A stretch of DNA of 64,000 bases, taken from contig NC_030987.1 in NCBI RefSeq assembly GCF_000149955.1, positions 1,551,387 to 1,615,386 on the forward strand. Direction: 5' to 3'. Every line of letters starts with the position of its first letter. The stretch's first letter is position 1. The notes beneath the pieces are model-generated. The model saw only the letters and a list, made by a program, of their open reading frames with translations. It was not told the origin of the DNA and did not search any database. Made by a program: the position numbers and the translations under genes. The stretch comes from Fusarium oxysporum f. sp. lycopersici 4287. Lineage: Eukaryota > Ascomycota > Sordariomycetes > Hypocreales > Nectriaceae. Shown in pieces: positions 48,001 through 60,650 of the stretch.

Positions 48001-51000
48001 AGGCAATTCAACAAGAATAGTGCCAGGGTCTCCCTGGGAACCGGGAGGATAGTAGGTGGTATAGGGCGCTGTTCGTGAATCCACCTCAGTTGTGATAGTA
48101 ACATTGGAATCTGGGGGCAGCCCGATATATACTGTACCAGGATCTCCACGGTTTGCAGGTGGGGAGAACCTTGTGTACGGCGAGGTGATAGTGCTGATGA
48201 CTTCAGTGACAGTCACGTTGTGATCGGGGGGCACCTCAATAATGACAGTACCGGGATCGCCAGGCGAGCCAGGGGGAGAATATGTTGTGTAAGGAGCCGT
48301 GATAGTGCTGACCTCCTCTGTGATGGTCACGTTTCGATCGGGCGGCATTTCAACGATAATGGTTCCCGGATCATCTTCAGCACCGGGCGGCGAGTAGGTA
48401 GTGTAGATCGCTGTAATGGTGCTGATAGTCTGGGTGATTGTCACGTTGAAAGGAGTGGCAGGACCAGGGGTCTCGATGATTACCGTACCGTTGTCTCCAC
48501 GGCTCGCAGGAGGTATGTATGAAGTGACAGGGCCAGTGAGAGTTCGTGGACCAGGCCTGTAGACAGTGACATTTTGTCCAGGATCATCGGTAGTGGATGG
48601 ATCTTGAGAAGTCGACACAAGTCGCTGGTTCGGCATGATGATGGCGATGGTACCTGGGTCACCTGGGGAGCCAGGCGGGTTATACCTGGTGACAACATCT
48701 GTTGCAGAGTCCGTAGAGTCAGCGTCACTGGTGACAGTGACATTGTAGTCAGGAGTTTCAACAATAATAGTGCCCGGATCGCCAGGCCCACTAGGAGGCG
48801 AGTAAGTTGTAAACGGCGCTGTGATTGTTGAAGCACCGCGAGTCGTCGTCACATTGTAAGGACCAAGAGGTGTCTCAATGATAACGGTGCCCGGATCGCC
48901 GGGAGTGCCAGGTGGGGCATACGATGAACGTAAGGTTGTGACGGTTCTTGGTGCTTCTCGTGTGATGGTGACATTGTAATCGGGTGTCTCGACAATCACA
49001 GTACCAGGATCGCCAGGTGTAGCTGGGGGCGAGTATGTCGTGAAAGGAGCCGTAATCGAGGCACCACGAGTAACAGTAACATTGTAGTCGGGTGTCTCAA
49101 CAATAACGGTGCCTGGATCACCAGGAGCACCTGGAGGCGAGTATGTGGTGTATATACTTGTAATCGAAACGGGAGCTGCCCTTGTGATGGTGACGTTGTA
49201 GGCATTGTTTGGTGTTTCGACAATGACAGTTCCCGGATCGCCTGGAGTGCCTGGAGGATTGTATGTCGTCCGTACATCAGTGATCGAGGCTAGTGCCTCT
49301 CGAGTAATGGTTACATTATAATCTGGGGTCTCGACGATAATGGTGCCTGGATCTCCTGAGGCACCAGGAGGCGAGTATGTGGTAAAGGGCGCTGTAATCG
49401 AGGCGCCGCGAGTGATGGTCACGTTGTAGTCGTTGTTAGGAGTTTCAACGATCACGGTGCCAGGATCGCCAGGAGTTCCTGGAGGAGCGTAGCTTGTGCG
49501 GAGGCTTGTAATAGATGCGGGCGCCTCACGGGTGATAGTGACATTGTAATCAGGCGTCTCGATGATGACAGTACCTGGGTCGCCAGGCGTTGCAGGAGGC
49601 GAGTAGGTTGTGATTGTGGTCGTGATATCAGTAGGAGCTGCCCTCGTGATGGTGACATTGTAGTCTGGAATCTCAATTATGATGGTTCCTGGATCAGTTG
49701 GTTGAGCTGGGGGCGAGTAGGTGGTGAACCTCGTAGTAACACCACTAGGTGCTGTCCTGGTGATCGTTACATTTCCGTGCTCAGCCAAGGCCTGATCCAG
49801 GTAAACACTAGTTTGCGAGAGAACAGTTCCTGGTTCAGTACCACTTGGGGGAATAATGATGACATTGGTTTCCGCGCCAGTGGTACCCGCGTCACTTCCG
49901 ACGTCGGAGTTGAGCCCGGTACGTGTTGAGGGATCGCCAGGAATAGTGACTGTCGCACTGATGGTAACATAACTGTCAGCATCTGGTGCACCAGCGGATG
50001 ACTCTCCTGATGTATCCACAGGTGTGTAGATGATCTGTGTTCCGGGGGTTCCATCAGTGGCGGGGATAATCTGTGTGACATTCTCGCTAGCATCAGCGAA
50101 CCTGGTGTTGGGTTCTATGACAGTAAAGTCATCGTTGCTATCGCTCGGAGTCAAGGTGAGTGCATCGGGGTTGCTTGAAGCAGGTATTGTGATGCCACTG
50201 GCTGAATCATCAGTGGTGGGCACTGCCGATACTGAGGCAGGACCAGTAGGAACTGGAGGAGTCTCAATGAGCACGGTTCCGGGATCTCCAGGGGAGCCAG
50301 GAGGGTAGTAAGTAGTGTACGGTGCAGTAAGAGAATCAGGACCGTCAGTGTAAATAGTCACGTTCCTGCCTTCCTCAGAGGCAGACTCAGCATCAGTAGC
50401 CACCGTCTGAATGAAAACAGTTCCTGGCTGGCCTGGTGTTTGTGGGGGTGCGTAACTGGTGATGGGAGTCTTGACGCCTGGGGGAGCCAAGGTATAGAGA
50501 GTAACATTGGTGCCTGGTGCCTCAGATGTAGTCTCAGAAATGGGGGCTGGAGTCTCAATGATGATCGTTCCAGGCTGTCCAGGCGTACTTGGTGGCTCAT
50601 AAGAGGTCACAGGGGCAGTGATGACTCCCGGGCCAGGATACTGACGCACAATGGTGATGTTGGGGCTATTATCACTAGGCGGGATCGTGACAGGCGGAGG
50701 AGTGGTAGCCTCAGCCTGAGTCTCAACGACGATAGTACCAGTTCCAGAGACAGGAGCAATCGTTGTGACCGTAATTGGCGCTGTGAGCTGGCCAGTGCCA
50801 GTGTAAATGGTGTAGACGGTAACATAAACATCCCCAGGTCCCGATGTGGTAGCTGCGGCTTCAGGTGCCGGTGTTTCAATGATAACAGTACCCGGATTGC
50901 CAGCAGACGGAGAGATGGTCGTAACTGTGACAGGCGCTGTTATCATAGGGGTTCCTGTGTAAGGCCTGAAGACCGTCACGTAGCTATCGTCTCCAGCAGG

Positions 51001-54000
51001 AATAGTCAGAGGAGGGCTCGCTCCCTTGTTTGCGGTTTGCGGGCCCGGTGTCTCAATGATGACAGTACCTGGCTGGTCACCCTGAGGAGGAATGGTTGTG
51101 ACAGTCACTTCGCCTGTAATCTCACCAGTACCAGTGTAAGGCTCGTAGATGGTGGTATACGAGGGAGCAGGTGTTGAGGTAACAGGAGGCTCAGAGCCCG
51201 GCGTCTCGATGATCACGGTTCCGGGCTGGCCACCTTGAGGCTCAATAGTCGTGATGGTAAGTGGTGCAGTGATCTGATCAGCACCAGTGTGAGGTCTGTA
51301 CACTGTCACATAAGAAGGCTGAGGAGCAGGCTCTGGTGAAGATGTCACTGCTGGCTCTGAGCCGGGTGTCTCGATGATCACAGTTCCTGGTTGGTCCCCT
51401 TGAGGCTCGATTGTCGTAATTGTGACCGGCGCAGTGATCTGATCAGCGCCTGTGTGAGGTCGATAGACTGTCACGTATGAAGGCTCTGGCGCTGGTGCAG
51501 GAGTCGAGGTAACAGGCAACTCAGAGCCAGGAGTCTCAATAATTACCGTGCCTGGCTGATCGCCTTGTGGCTCGATTGTTGTAATCGTGACCGGTGCGGT
51601 AATTTGATCGGCACCTGTGTGAGGTCTGTATATCGTGATATACGAAGGCTGAGGTGCTGGCTCAGGCGTTGATGTCACTGGGGGTTCAGATCCTGGGGTC
51701 TCGATGATGATGGTGCCTGGCTGGTCTCCCTGAGGTTCGACAGTCGTAACTGTCACCGGAGCGGTGATTTGACCAACACCTGTGTATGGGCGATAGACTG
51801 TGATGTATGTCGGCTCAGGGGCCGGCGTGGATGTGACTGGAGGAGCTGACCCGGGTGTTTCAATAATGACTGTACCCGGCTGATCTCCTTGAGGCTCGAC
51901 TGTGGTCACTGTGACCGGCGCGGTAATCTGGCCAAAGCCGGTGTAAGGTCGATAAACTGTCACATATGAGGGCTCGGGCGCAGGGGCTGATGTGACTGGA
52001 GGCGCGGACCCAGGCGTTGCAATGATGACGGTTCCAGGTTTATCCCCAGATGGTGCGATAGTGGTCAGTGTGACTGGAGCAGTTATCTGATCCGTGCCAG
52101 TGTATGGCTGATAGATCGTGACATATGAAGGTTCAGGAGCTGGGGTTGAAGTGACAGGGGGCTCCGAGCCCGGCGTTTCAATAATAACCGTGCCTGGCTG
52201 ATCTCCTTGAGGAGGGATAGTTGTGATTGTAACAGGCTCAGTAATTCTATCAGATCCGGTATGGGGCTGATAGATTGTCACATATGAAGGCTCCGGAGCA
52301 GGTCCTGATGTCACAGGAGGCTCGGCTCCCGGTGTCTCAATGATCACGGTACCAGGCTGGTCGCCTTGGGGAGGGATAGTCGAGACTGTTACGGGCTCTG
52401 TGATCCTATCTAATCCTGTATGGGGCTGGTAGATCGTAATGTATGAAGGCTCTGGGGCGGGTCCTGAGGTGACTGGGGGTTCAGAGCCTGGCGTCTCAAT
52501 GATCACTGTACCTGGCTGGTCGCCCTGGGGAGGAATGGTTGTGATCGTGACAGGCTCAGTAATTCTGTCGAGCCCAGTATGGGGCTGATATACTGTCACA
52601 TAAGATGGCTCGGGGGCAGGCGTAGTCGTGATAGCAGGCTCCGAACCTGGTGTTTCAATGATAACAGTGCCTGGCTGATCTCCCTGGGGCGGGATGGTAG
52701 TGACGGTAACGGGGGCGGTAATTCTGTCTGGGCCAGAATGAGGCTGGTAAACCGTAACATATGAAGGCTGTGCAGCACTGGTGGACACGACTCGCTGGGC
52801 AGGAGTATCAAAGATAATGGTGCCAGGCTGGTCACCTTGTGGCTCAATAGTAGTCTTGGCGACAGGCTCAGTAATATCATCGGTGCCGGAGTACTCCTCA
52901 TAAACTGTCGTGTATGTTGGAGCAGGAGGCGATGTAGTGACAGGAGGTTCTGCGCCAGGGGTTTCGACCACAATCGTACCTGGCTGGTCACCAGATGGGG
53001 CAATGGTCGAAATCGTAACAGGCGCAGTGATTCTGTCGATGCCAGTGTGAGGGCGATAGATCGTGACAAATGGGGCCTGAGTCTCGATGACAACAGTTCC
53101 AGGCTGGTTCCCTGAGGGAGGAATGGTAGTAGCTGTGATCGGCGCAGTGATCTGCTCGGTTCCGGTGTAAGGAATAGTTGTCGTGACATACGAAGGAGGT
53201 GTGGCAATGACAACGGTGCCAGGCTGGTCGCCTTGAGGGGGGACCGTTGTGAGAGCTGTAGGCCCAGTAATCGAATCGGCGCCAGTGTAAAGCACCGTTG
53301 TTGTGACATAAGATCCAGGAGTTCCAACAACGACCGTGCCAGGTTGATCACCTTGGGGTAGAATGGGTGGAAAAGCTGTGGGGCCGGTAATCGAGTCAGA
53401 CCCAGTATACAGAACAGTCGTTGTGACGTATGATCCTGGTGTTCCAATAACAACAGTTCCAGGCTGCCCTCCCTGAGGAGGAATCGTTGTAAGGGCACTC
53501 GGGGCTGTGATTACACCTGTTCCAGTATAAAGTGTTGAAGTTGTCACGAAAGGACCCTGGGTCTCAACAATGACAGTGCCGGGTTGATCGCCTTGAGGGG
53601 GGATCGTAGTGACGGTAGTGGGCTCACTAAGTATCTCTGTTCCGGTGTACAAAGTAGTGATAGTGACATACGATGGCGCAGGTGGTGTAGTTGTGACGGC
53701 AGGGGCCGCACCAGGGGTCTCAATGATGATTGTTCCTGGCTGATCTCCTGTGGGAGCAATGGTCGTGACAGTGACTGGACCGGTGATCTGATCTGGCCCA
53801 GTATGCGGACGATAGACTGTCACAAACGGAGCCTGTGTCTCAACGATGACAGTTCCCGGCTGGTCGCCTTGAGGAGAGACAGTGGTAACAACAGGTACGC
53901 TAATCTGGTCGGTGCCAGTATAGGGAACCGTCGTTGTCACATAAGAAGGAGGAGCGGAAGTGGAGGTCACAGCGGCCACATGCTGGCCAGGTGTCTCAAT

Positions 54001-57000
54001 GATGACAGTTCCAGGCTGGTCACCCTGAGGGGGAATGGTGCTCGTTATGGCTTCTGTATTCTGGTCTGTACCTGTGTAAAGCCTAGTGATGGTCACATAT
54101 GAAGCAGGACCAGGCGTTGAGGTTACCGGCGGCACTTGCTGGCCCGGAGTCTCAACGATCACGGTACCAGGCTGATCACCTTGGGGAGGGATAGTGGTTG
54201 TGATTGGTTCTGTGATCTGGTCTATTCCGGTGTAGAGTCTGGTGATAGTTATGTAAGTAGCAGGGGCAGGGGTGGTCGTCACAGGAGGCGCTTGCTGTCC
54301 TGGAGTCTCAATGATAACTGTACCGGGTTGGCCGTTGGTCGGCTCAATAGTCGTGATAGTGACCGGTTCTGTGATCCTGTCTGCTCCTGTGTGGGGTCGG
54401 TAAACCGTCACATAGGTAGCAAGAGGTCCAGCAGAGGTTGTCACAGGAGGCAGATCCTGATCAGGGGTCTCAATGATGACAGTTCCAGGCTGGTCTCCTG
54501 AAGGCTCAATGGTTGTGACAGTAACTGGCGCAGTGATGCGGTCTGCTCCAGTGTGAGGGCGGTAGACCGTAACATAAGTAGCTTGAGGAGGAGCGCTGGT
54601 TGCTGAATCAACAGGAGCAGGAGTAGAGGCACGCTCAGACTCAACTGGAGTCTCAATGATGACAGTACCGGGCTGACCATTGGCTGGAGCGATAGTTGTG
54701 ATCGTGACAGGGCCAGTAATCACATCAGTGCCCGTATGAGGTCGGAACACGGTGATGTAAGACTCGTTGGGACCAGCAGGCAAAGTAACTGTTGGATTGG
54801 GGCCAGGGGTTTCTGGTTCAGGAGTCTCAATGATAACTGTTCCGGGCTGGCCACCTGAAGGAGCAATGGTCCTAACGGTAACAGGCGCAGTGATAACTCC
54901 AGTACCTGTGTAAGGTCTGTAGACAGTAACATACTGATCGCCTGGTCCAGGATCGAGCGTAACGGGAGGCTGTGCAACCTTCGTGTTGACATCTGGAGTA
55001 GGTGTCTCGATGATAACAGTTCCCGGGTTCCCGTTAGAGGGCTCAATCGTTGTGACCGTGATGGGCTGATCAATATTGCCTGGTCCAGGATATGGACGAT
55101 ATTCGGTGACATATGTACTACCAGGGCTTGCAGGGGCAGTGCTAGGCGCATTGGTATCCTGGGCCGCAGGAGTCTCGATAATGATTGTTCCGGGCTGTCC
55201 ATTGACACCTGGGATGGTAGTTACGGTCACAGGGGCAGTAATGACATCAGTTCCTGTGTGTGGCCTATAGACAGTGATGTAGGAGCTGTCTGGACTGGGT
55301 GGGATAGTCACAGGTGCAGCCTCGGTAGTCTCATCTGTCGAGGTTCGCGNNNNNNNNNNNNNNNNNNNNNNNNNNNNNNNNNNNNNNNNNNNNNNNNNNN
55401 NNNNNNNNNNNNNNNNNNNNNNNNNNNNNNNNNNNNNNNNNNNNNNNNNNNNNNNNNNNNNNNNNNNNNNNNNNNNNNNNNNNNNNNNNNNNNNNNNNNN
55501 NNNNNNNNNNNNNNNNNNNNNNNNNNNNNNNNNNNNNNNNNNNNNNNNNNNNNNNNNNNNNNNNNNNNNNNNNNNNNNNNNNNNNNNNNNNNNNNNNNNN
55601 NNTACTTCGGGGGTTGACGTGGTCTGCGGTGCGGCTTGAGGCACAGGTGTCTCAATGATAACCGTGCCAGGCTGACCATTGGTTGGTGCAACGGTTCCAA
55701 CTGTAAGAGGGGCGGTGATTGTTCCAGGTCCGGGGTAAGGTCTGTATACAGTCACATAGCCAGCGTTATCAGCCGGAATGGTGACAGCAGAAGCTGTAGT
55801 TTGGGGCACATCAGATGAGGAAGAAGTTGGCGCCTCAGGAGCAGGTGTCTCAATGATCACGGTTCCTGGCTGACCATTAGTCGGCGCAATAGTGGTCACG
55901 GTGACCGGTGCTGTGATAACACCTGGACCGGGATACGGCCGGTAGACTGTCACATATCCGTCTTGACCTTGAGGAATGGTAACAGGCGGGCTGTCTGTAG
56001 TTGTAGGCTGAGCCTCGTACTGAGACTCAGGTCCTGGTGTCTCGATAATCACGGTGCCAGGCTGTCCTCCCGAAGGTGCAATGGTAGTGACAGTAATTGG
56101 CGCAGTAATTGGGGGTCCAGTGTGTGGCCTATAGACAGTGACATAGTTGTTGTTATCAGCCGGGATGGTAACTGGCGGCGAAGAAGTTGGCGACGGGGCA
56201 AACTTAGTGTTGACCTCCGGTGTAGGTGTCTCAATGATGATCGTGCCTGGCTGACCACCTGAAGGAGTCGCAGCAGTGATAGTGACAGGCTGATCAATAT
56301 TGCCGGGACCAGGGTAGGGCTTATATACTGTAATATATGGGTTGTTGTTACCAGTAGGTACTGTAACTGGGCCTGTCTGGGTGGCGGTATTGGCATCAGG
56401 GTTGGGAGTCTCGATGATAACTGTGCCTGGCTGTCCAGAAATAGGGGCTTGAGTGTATGTGATGGGAGATGTAATCTGGCCGGGGCCAGGATACGGTCGG
56501 TAGATTGTCACATAAGAACCAGTCGGGTCAGGAGGGATGGTAATGGGAGGAGTTGAACCATCAGTAGTCTGCGTTGTTGGAGTCGGCGTTTCTGTTGGCT
56601 GAGTCTCGATGAACACCGTACCGGGCTGACCGTTGGAAGGAGCCTGAGTCAGGGTGATTGGTGCAGTGATCGTTCCAGGACCTGGGTAGGGCCTGTAGAC
56701 CGTCACGTAGGTATCAGCACTGGAGCTCAATGGAACAGGAGTCTCAATAAGAACTGTTCCGGGCTGGCCATTTGATGGCGGCTTGGTAATAGTGATAGGT
56801 GCGGTGATTACACCTGGTCCTGGGAAAGGTGTGTAAATGGTGATGTAGTTATCCGTAGTCAGGGCAGAAGTCTGGGGCTGGGTCGGGGTCTCAGGAGCCG
56901 GTGTCGTGATAAACACAGTTCCTGGGTTACCACCAGACGGTGCCTGAGTGCGAGTAATAGGTGCAGTGATAACACCAGGACCCGGGAATGGCAGGAAAAC

Positions 57001-60000
57001 GGTCACATACTGATCACCACCAGCTGTAGTGGCTGGCACATTCTGCTGATCAGTGGGCAGAGGTGCTGGGGTTGTGATGAAAACGGTTCCAGGCTGGCCG
57101 TTAACAGGAGGCTGGGTACTCGTGATAGGAACAGTAATAACTCCTGGGCCAGGGAAGGGCAGGAATACAGTCACGTAGCCATCTGTCCCCTGGGAAGTGG
57201 TGGTCAACCCATTCATCTGCTTCGGTGTAGTGAAAGCAGGTGCAGGTGTAGTGATCCAAACAGTACCAGGCTGACCATTGGCGGGCGGCTGGGTACTTGT
57301 GATGGGTGCAGTGATCTCGCCTGGTCCTGGGTAAGGAACAAAAACTGTCACATAACCATCTGTTCCCTGAGACGTGGTTGTCAACCCATTCATCTGCTTC
57401 GGTGTAGTGAACGCAGGGACAGGTGTGGTAATGAAGACAGTACCAGGTTGGCCATTTGCCGGTGGCTGAGTCCTGGTGATGGGCGCAGTGATCTCGCCCG
57501 GTCCCGGATATGGGATAAAAACTGTCACATAACCATCTGTTCCAGACGTAGTACTTGGAAGATTTGCCTCAGAAGTGGTAGCGGGTAGAGGGGCTGGCGT
57601 TGTGATGAACACAGTTCCAGGATTTCCACCTGAAGGGGCCTGTGTCCTGGTATAGGACGTGGTAATGACACCAGGGCCAGGGAACGGAAGATACACAGTG
57701 ACATAACCATCAGGTCCCTGTGTAGTAGTAGGATCGGGCAGTGGTGTAGTCGCGGGAGTGTCCGCAACAGGGGTCTGGATAATCACTGTACCCGGCTGCC
57801 CACCGGAAGGAGTGGCCTGCGTAACGGTAATAGGTGCCGTAATGATGCCTGGCCCAGGGAACGGTTCATAGACGGTGACATAATTGTCGGTGCCAGAAAC
57901 CGTTGAAGTGGGAGCGAACTTGATTGGTGGCGGTGTCTCGATGTAAACTGTTCCAGGATTTGTGCCAGATCCAGTCACTGTGGTAGTGAAGATGGCCGTA
58001 ATAACACTTGTCCCGGTGTACTGTTCAGTAATCGTGACATATCCATCAGGGCCAGTCACCGTAACCATTGCAGTTGTGGGTTGAACCTTGACGGGAGGTG
58101 GAGTCTCAATAACAACCGCGGTAGATTGCTGACCTCCTGAAGCTGTCAAGGTGACGGTCTTCGTAACCGTGGTGCTGACATCTGATCCAGGAGTGTAGAT
58201 AGTGGCAGTACCGCCGGGACCAGTGGCAGTGACAGTAAAGGGGCCTTGTGTCTCAATGATAACGGTTCCTGGCTGGCCGTTCGAACCACTAATAGTTGTG
58301 ACGGTGATAGGCTCAGAGATTGGATCGCCTGTATGCGGCCGATAAATGGTTGTGTATCCACCGGGGTTATCAGGTTGAACCGTCACGGTTGCACCAGGTT
58401 CAGTCTCAGTAACGGCGTCAGCTGGCGGAGCTGGAGTCTCAATAATGATGGTTCCAGGCTGTCCGTTTGAGGGAGACTGCGTGATGGTGATGGGGACGGT
58501 GATTGGATCACCTGTATGAGGACGGTAGATCGTGACATACGGGTTGTTCTTGCTGGGAGGGATGGTGATCGGTTGGCCACCCGCAGCAGAGGAGGTCACC
58601 GCATTCTGGCCCTTGGGGGTCTCAAGTGTTGGTACAGGTGTCTCAACGATAATAGTCCCCGGCTGGGTACCGCTGGGTGGGACGGTGATCGTGACCGGTG
58701 CGCTGATAGGGCCTCCACTATGTGGCCTGTAGATAGTCACATAAGGGCTGTTACCTCCAGCAGGAATGGTAATAGGCCCACTTCCAGGTGCAGACGTGGT
58801 CGGATCAGGCGTCTCAATAATGATAGTGCCTGGTTGACCATTCGTCCCTGGCTGGGTAAGCGTAATCGGAACCGAAATGGGATCACCGCTATGAGGTCGG
58901 AAAATGGTGACATATTGACCTGATCCAGCAGGAATGGTAAAAGGGTCACCTGGACCTCGAGTGATCTGGCCTCCGCCAGACGGCACTGGAGTCTGGATGA
59001 TGATTGTGCCTGGTTGACCAGGAGCACCGGTGATTGTGATCGTGTTGGGGGCCGTGACAGCATTGGATCCTGTAGGACCCTGGATAATGGTCACGAAAGA
59101 GCCATCCTGACCAGGAGGAATTGTGATCTCGACATCGCCGGGCTGAGGGGCAGGAGTCTCGATAATAATAGTTCCTGGCTGACCACCAGTGGGTGCGATT
59201 GTAATGGTGTTGGGCGCAGTGATGGGACTATTGGGCTCTCTAATAATCGTGATATAACCACTGTTAGGGTCGGAGGGAAGCGTGATAACCTGTTGACCAG
59301 CGCGCACGGCCGGAGTCTCGATGATAATGGTTCCCGGATTGGTACCAGATGGAGGTACAGTGTATGTCACAGGCTCAGTAATCTGATCGGAACCGGCGTG
59401 AGGTCGCAAGATCGTAGAATAAGGGTTATCACCGCTAGGTGGAATAACCTGCGGTTGGTTTTCAGGGAGATCACTGTCTCCACCGCTGCCAGGTGTGCTC
59501 GAAGGTCCAGGCGTCTCAATGATGATTGTTCCGTCCTGACCTGCCGAGGTTGGAACAAGGATTGTGACAGGAGTTGAAATAGCAGAAGCTCCTGTGTATT
59601 GCCTGAGAATCGTGGTGAAATGGCCACCGTCGCTTGGAGGAATCGTGACAGCACCACCGGGGTTCTGGCTACCTTGAGGAACCTGGACAACTACTGTGCC
59701 CTGATCGCCTCCAGAACCAACAATGGTGGAAACTCGAGCCTGGGTGATGTACTCAGTTCCGGTGTATGTTTGAATCACCAAAACATTGGATGTGCTGCCT
59801 CCAGCGTTGCCACCAACGGCATCGCCAGCGCCAGCGCCAGCACCTCCAACACCAGGAGTGCTTGGTGGCACATCTGCCCAAGGAGTCTGGATAACAACAG
59901 TCGCAGGGGCATTTCCGGCCGCCGGAATCGTCCTTGTAGCCTCGCCAGTAATGGCAACACCACTAGGCAACGCCGAAATAATCGTGGCTGTCGGGTTGTC

Positions 60001-60546
60001 GTTTGAAGGAGGGATTGTCAACGCGCCGGCCTGGCCCGATGAGAAAGAAGAATAAGCAGTACCTGGAACATCGACGAGAATAGTACCCGGGCTTGTTCCC
60101 GAGGGCTCGGCAATTGTGATTTCCTGGTTCGTGGTAGCATCGTTACCTCCGGTATAAGCCTGAATAATCCTTTTATAAGGGTCATTGCGGGTCGGAGCGA
60201 GCGTAATTCTTGGGTGTGGAAGGAGTGTCACGGGAAATAGTACTCCTCCCGGGCGAGTGTATGTCTCAACAGTAACTTGGCCCTGTATGGTCTGAGTGAC
60301 GGTGGCATCGTTGTCGGCTGCATTCTGTGGCTTGTCGAGTAAACTCGCATCGAAGGCTTGGTCTTGATTTCCACCATTTCCAGCATCACCAGCACCTCCT
60401 GAATCTGCGTTGAGAGTAGTATAAGCATGTTGAATGAGAGTCTCCGCAAATCCTGTGGCAATGTTGACTGCGGCTTGGTCGATACCGTCTTGTGCCTTGA
60501 CGGCGAGAAGGAGTGTAGAGGCTAGCAGCCCCCGTAACAACAACAT
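42031..60546 (-). CDS. giant secreted repeat adhesin with C-terminal DUF6923 domain
   Basis: An intronless cell-surface-type protein of nominally about 6,170 codons. The start at 60546 is the first true ATG and gives a signal peptide (MLLLRGLLASTLLLAVKAQ). After a Gly/Asn-rich stretch come about 65 class-A repeats of roughly 50 residues (core TVYRPYTG..ITAPVTVTTI, then GQPGTVIIETP) down to about 50300. Then come about 38-residue units with NVT..TTYSPPG..GDPGTVIVE cores to about 43050, and a DUF6923 domain of about 240 residues (42755-42034: CDVYGYLMQKTALYRVEI, then INAIGYNRFDNYIYGM and ENTSGQIWKFPI). The GTVIIETP core resembles flocculin/Als-type adhesin repeats. No C-terminal GPI signal is seen. 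The frame is broken by N gaps (46049-46206, 55350-55602) and by four 1-base indels at 43177-43554; I treat these as probable sequence errors. Adhesion as function is inferred. Confidence 0.8.
42034..42755 (-). other. DUF6923 domain of the giant adhesin
   Basis: About 240 residues with propeller-like blades: TALYRVEITTGKTTLI, GWINAIGYNRFDNYIYGM, QVIRIGGDGGWTLLG, MGDIDNQGRFWISNQG, TSTLCKFSRTTYTWT and GNLYGSENTSGQIWKFPI, ending NDGARCIDS. This is the Pfam DUF6923 type found at the C-terminus of many fungal secreted repeat proteins. The domain frame is intact; only the junction upstream (43177-43554) is broken. Confidence 0.75.
43050..48560 (-). repeat. 38-residue (114-bp) NVT-containing tandem repeats
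   Basis: Within the adhesin, units of about 114 bp follow one another. One subfamily has PPDRNVTITTEVxxxTAPYT (about 48560-47270), another PPEYNVTTTQTVETISRPVT (about 47260-46210), and the last the form PPDYNVTSTETVSSINRVRT with GTQGDPNTVLIEV (about 46050-43050). Nearly every unit carries one N-V-T glycosylation sequon at the same place. Confidence 0.9.
46049..46206. other. assembly gap (158 N) inside adhesin repeats
   Basis: Run of N. The reading frame differs on its two sides, so the gap size is not exact in units of three, or an indel lies next to it. Confidence 0.99.
48720..49790 (-). repeat. short YNVTITR tandem repeats of the adhesin
   Basis: About ten units of 36-39 residues with core DYNVTITREAP, then TTYSPPGTPGDPGTVIVETP. 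They separate the long class-A zone from the PPDRNVT zone and share the GDPGT core with both. Confidence 0.88.
50300..60195 (-). repeat. class-A adhesin repeats (about 150-160 bp)
   Basis: About 65 tandem units. Example core: SYVTVYRPHTGADQITAPVT, then IEPQGDQPGTVIIETPGSEP plus a Pro/Thr/Ser linker of variable length. Subgroups differ in the middle (PYPGPGVITAPITRTQAP near 56.5-57.9 kb; PHTGADQITAPVTITTIEP near 51-55 kb; TTTVLYTGSDSITGP near 53.2-53.5 kb). N-V-T sequons are absent here; Thr/Ser density suggests O-mannosylation. Confidence 0.9.
55350..55602. other. assembly gap (253 N) inside adhesin repeats
   Basis: Run of N within class-A repeats; the frame is preserved across it, so the estimated size may be right modulo three. 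Confidence 0.99.
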
Positions 60547-60644
60547 GGTGTAAGTTGTCGTCGGAGACGCAGCTAGCAAATTAATTTGGTGTTGGAGAGA
60601 GTCCGTATGAAGCTTTCAAGCTCCATTCCGAGGCATCCTCATCA

Positions 60645-60650
60645 TTTATA
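60645..60650 (-). promoter_or_regulatory. TATA box of the giant adhesin gene
   Basis: Read on the minus strand the sequence is TTCTTATAAATGATG; TATAAA is 99-104 bp before the ATG, a suitable spacing for a TATA-driven, regulated gene with a leader of about 60-70 nt. Good match in sequence; function inferred. Confidence 0.55.

Noticed and set aside
50440..51177. 245-codon plus-strand open frame opposite the adhesin
   Set aside because: It is the complement of a Thr/Pro/Gly/Val-rich repeat; such codons rarely produce stops in other frames. Many similar frames occur all along 42-60 kb (for example 42295-43002, 44130-44996, 53584-54102).
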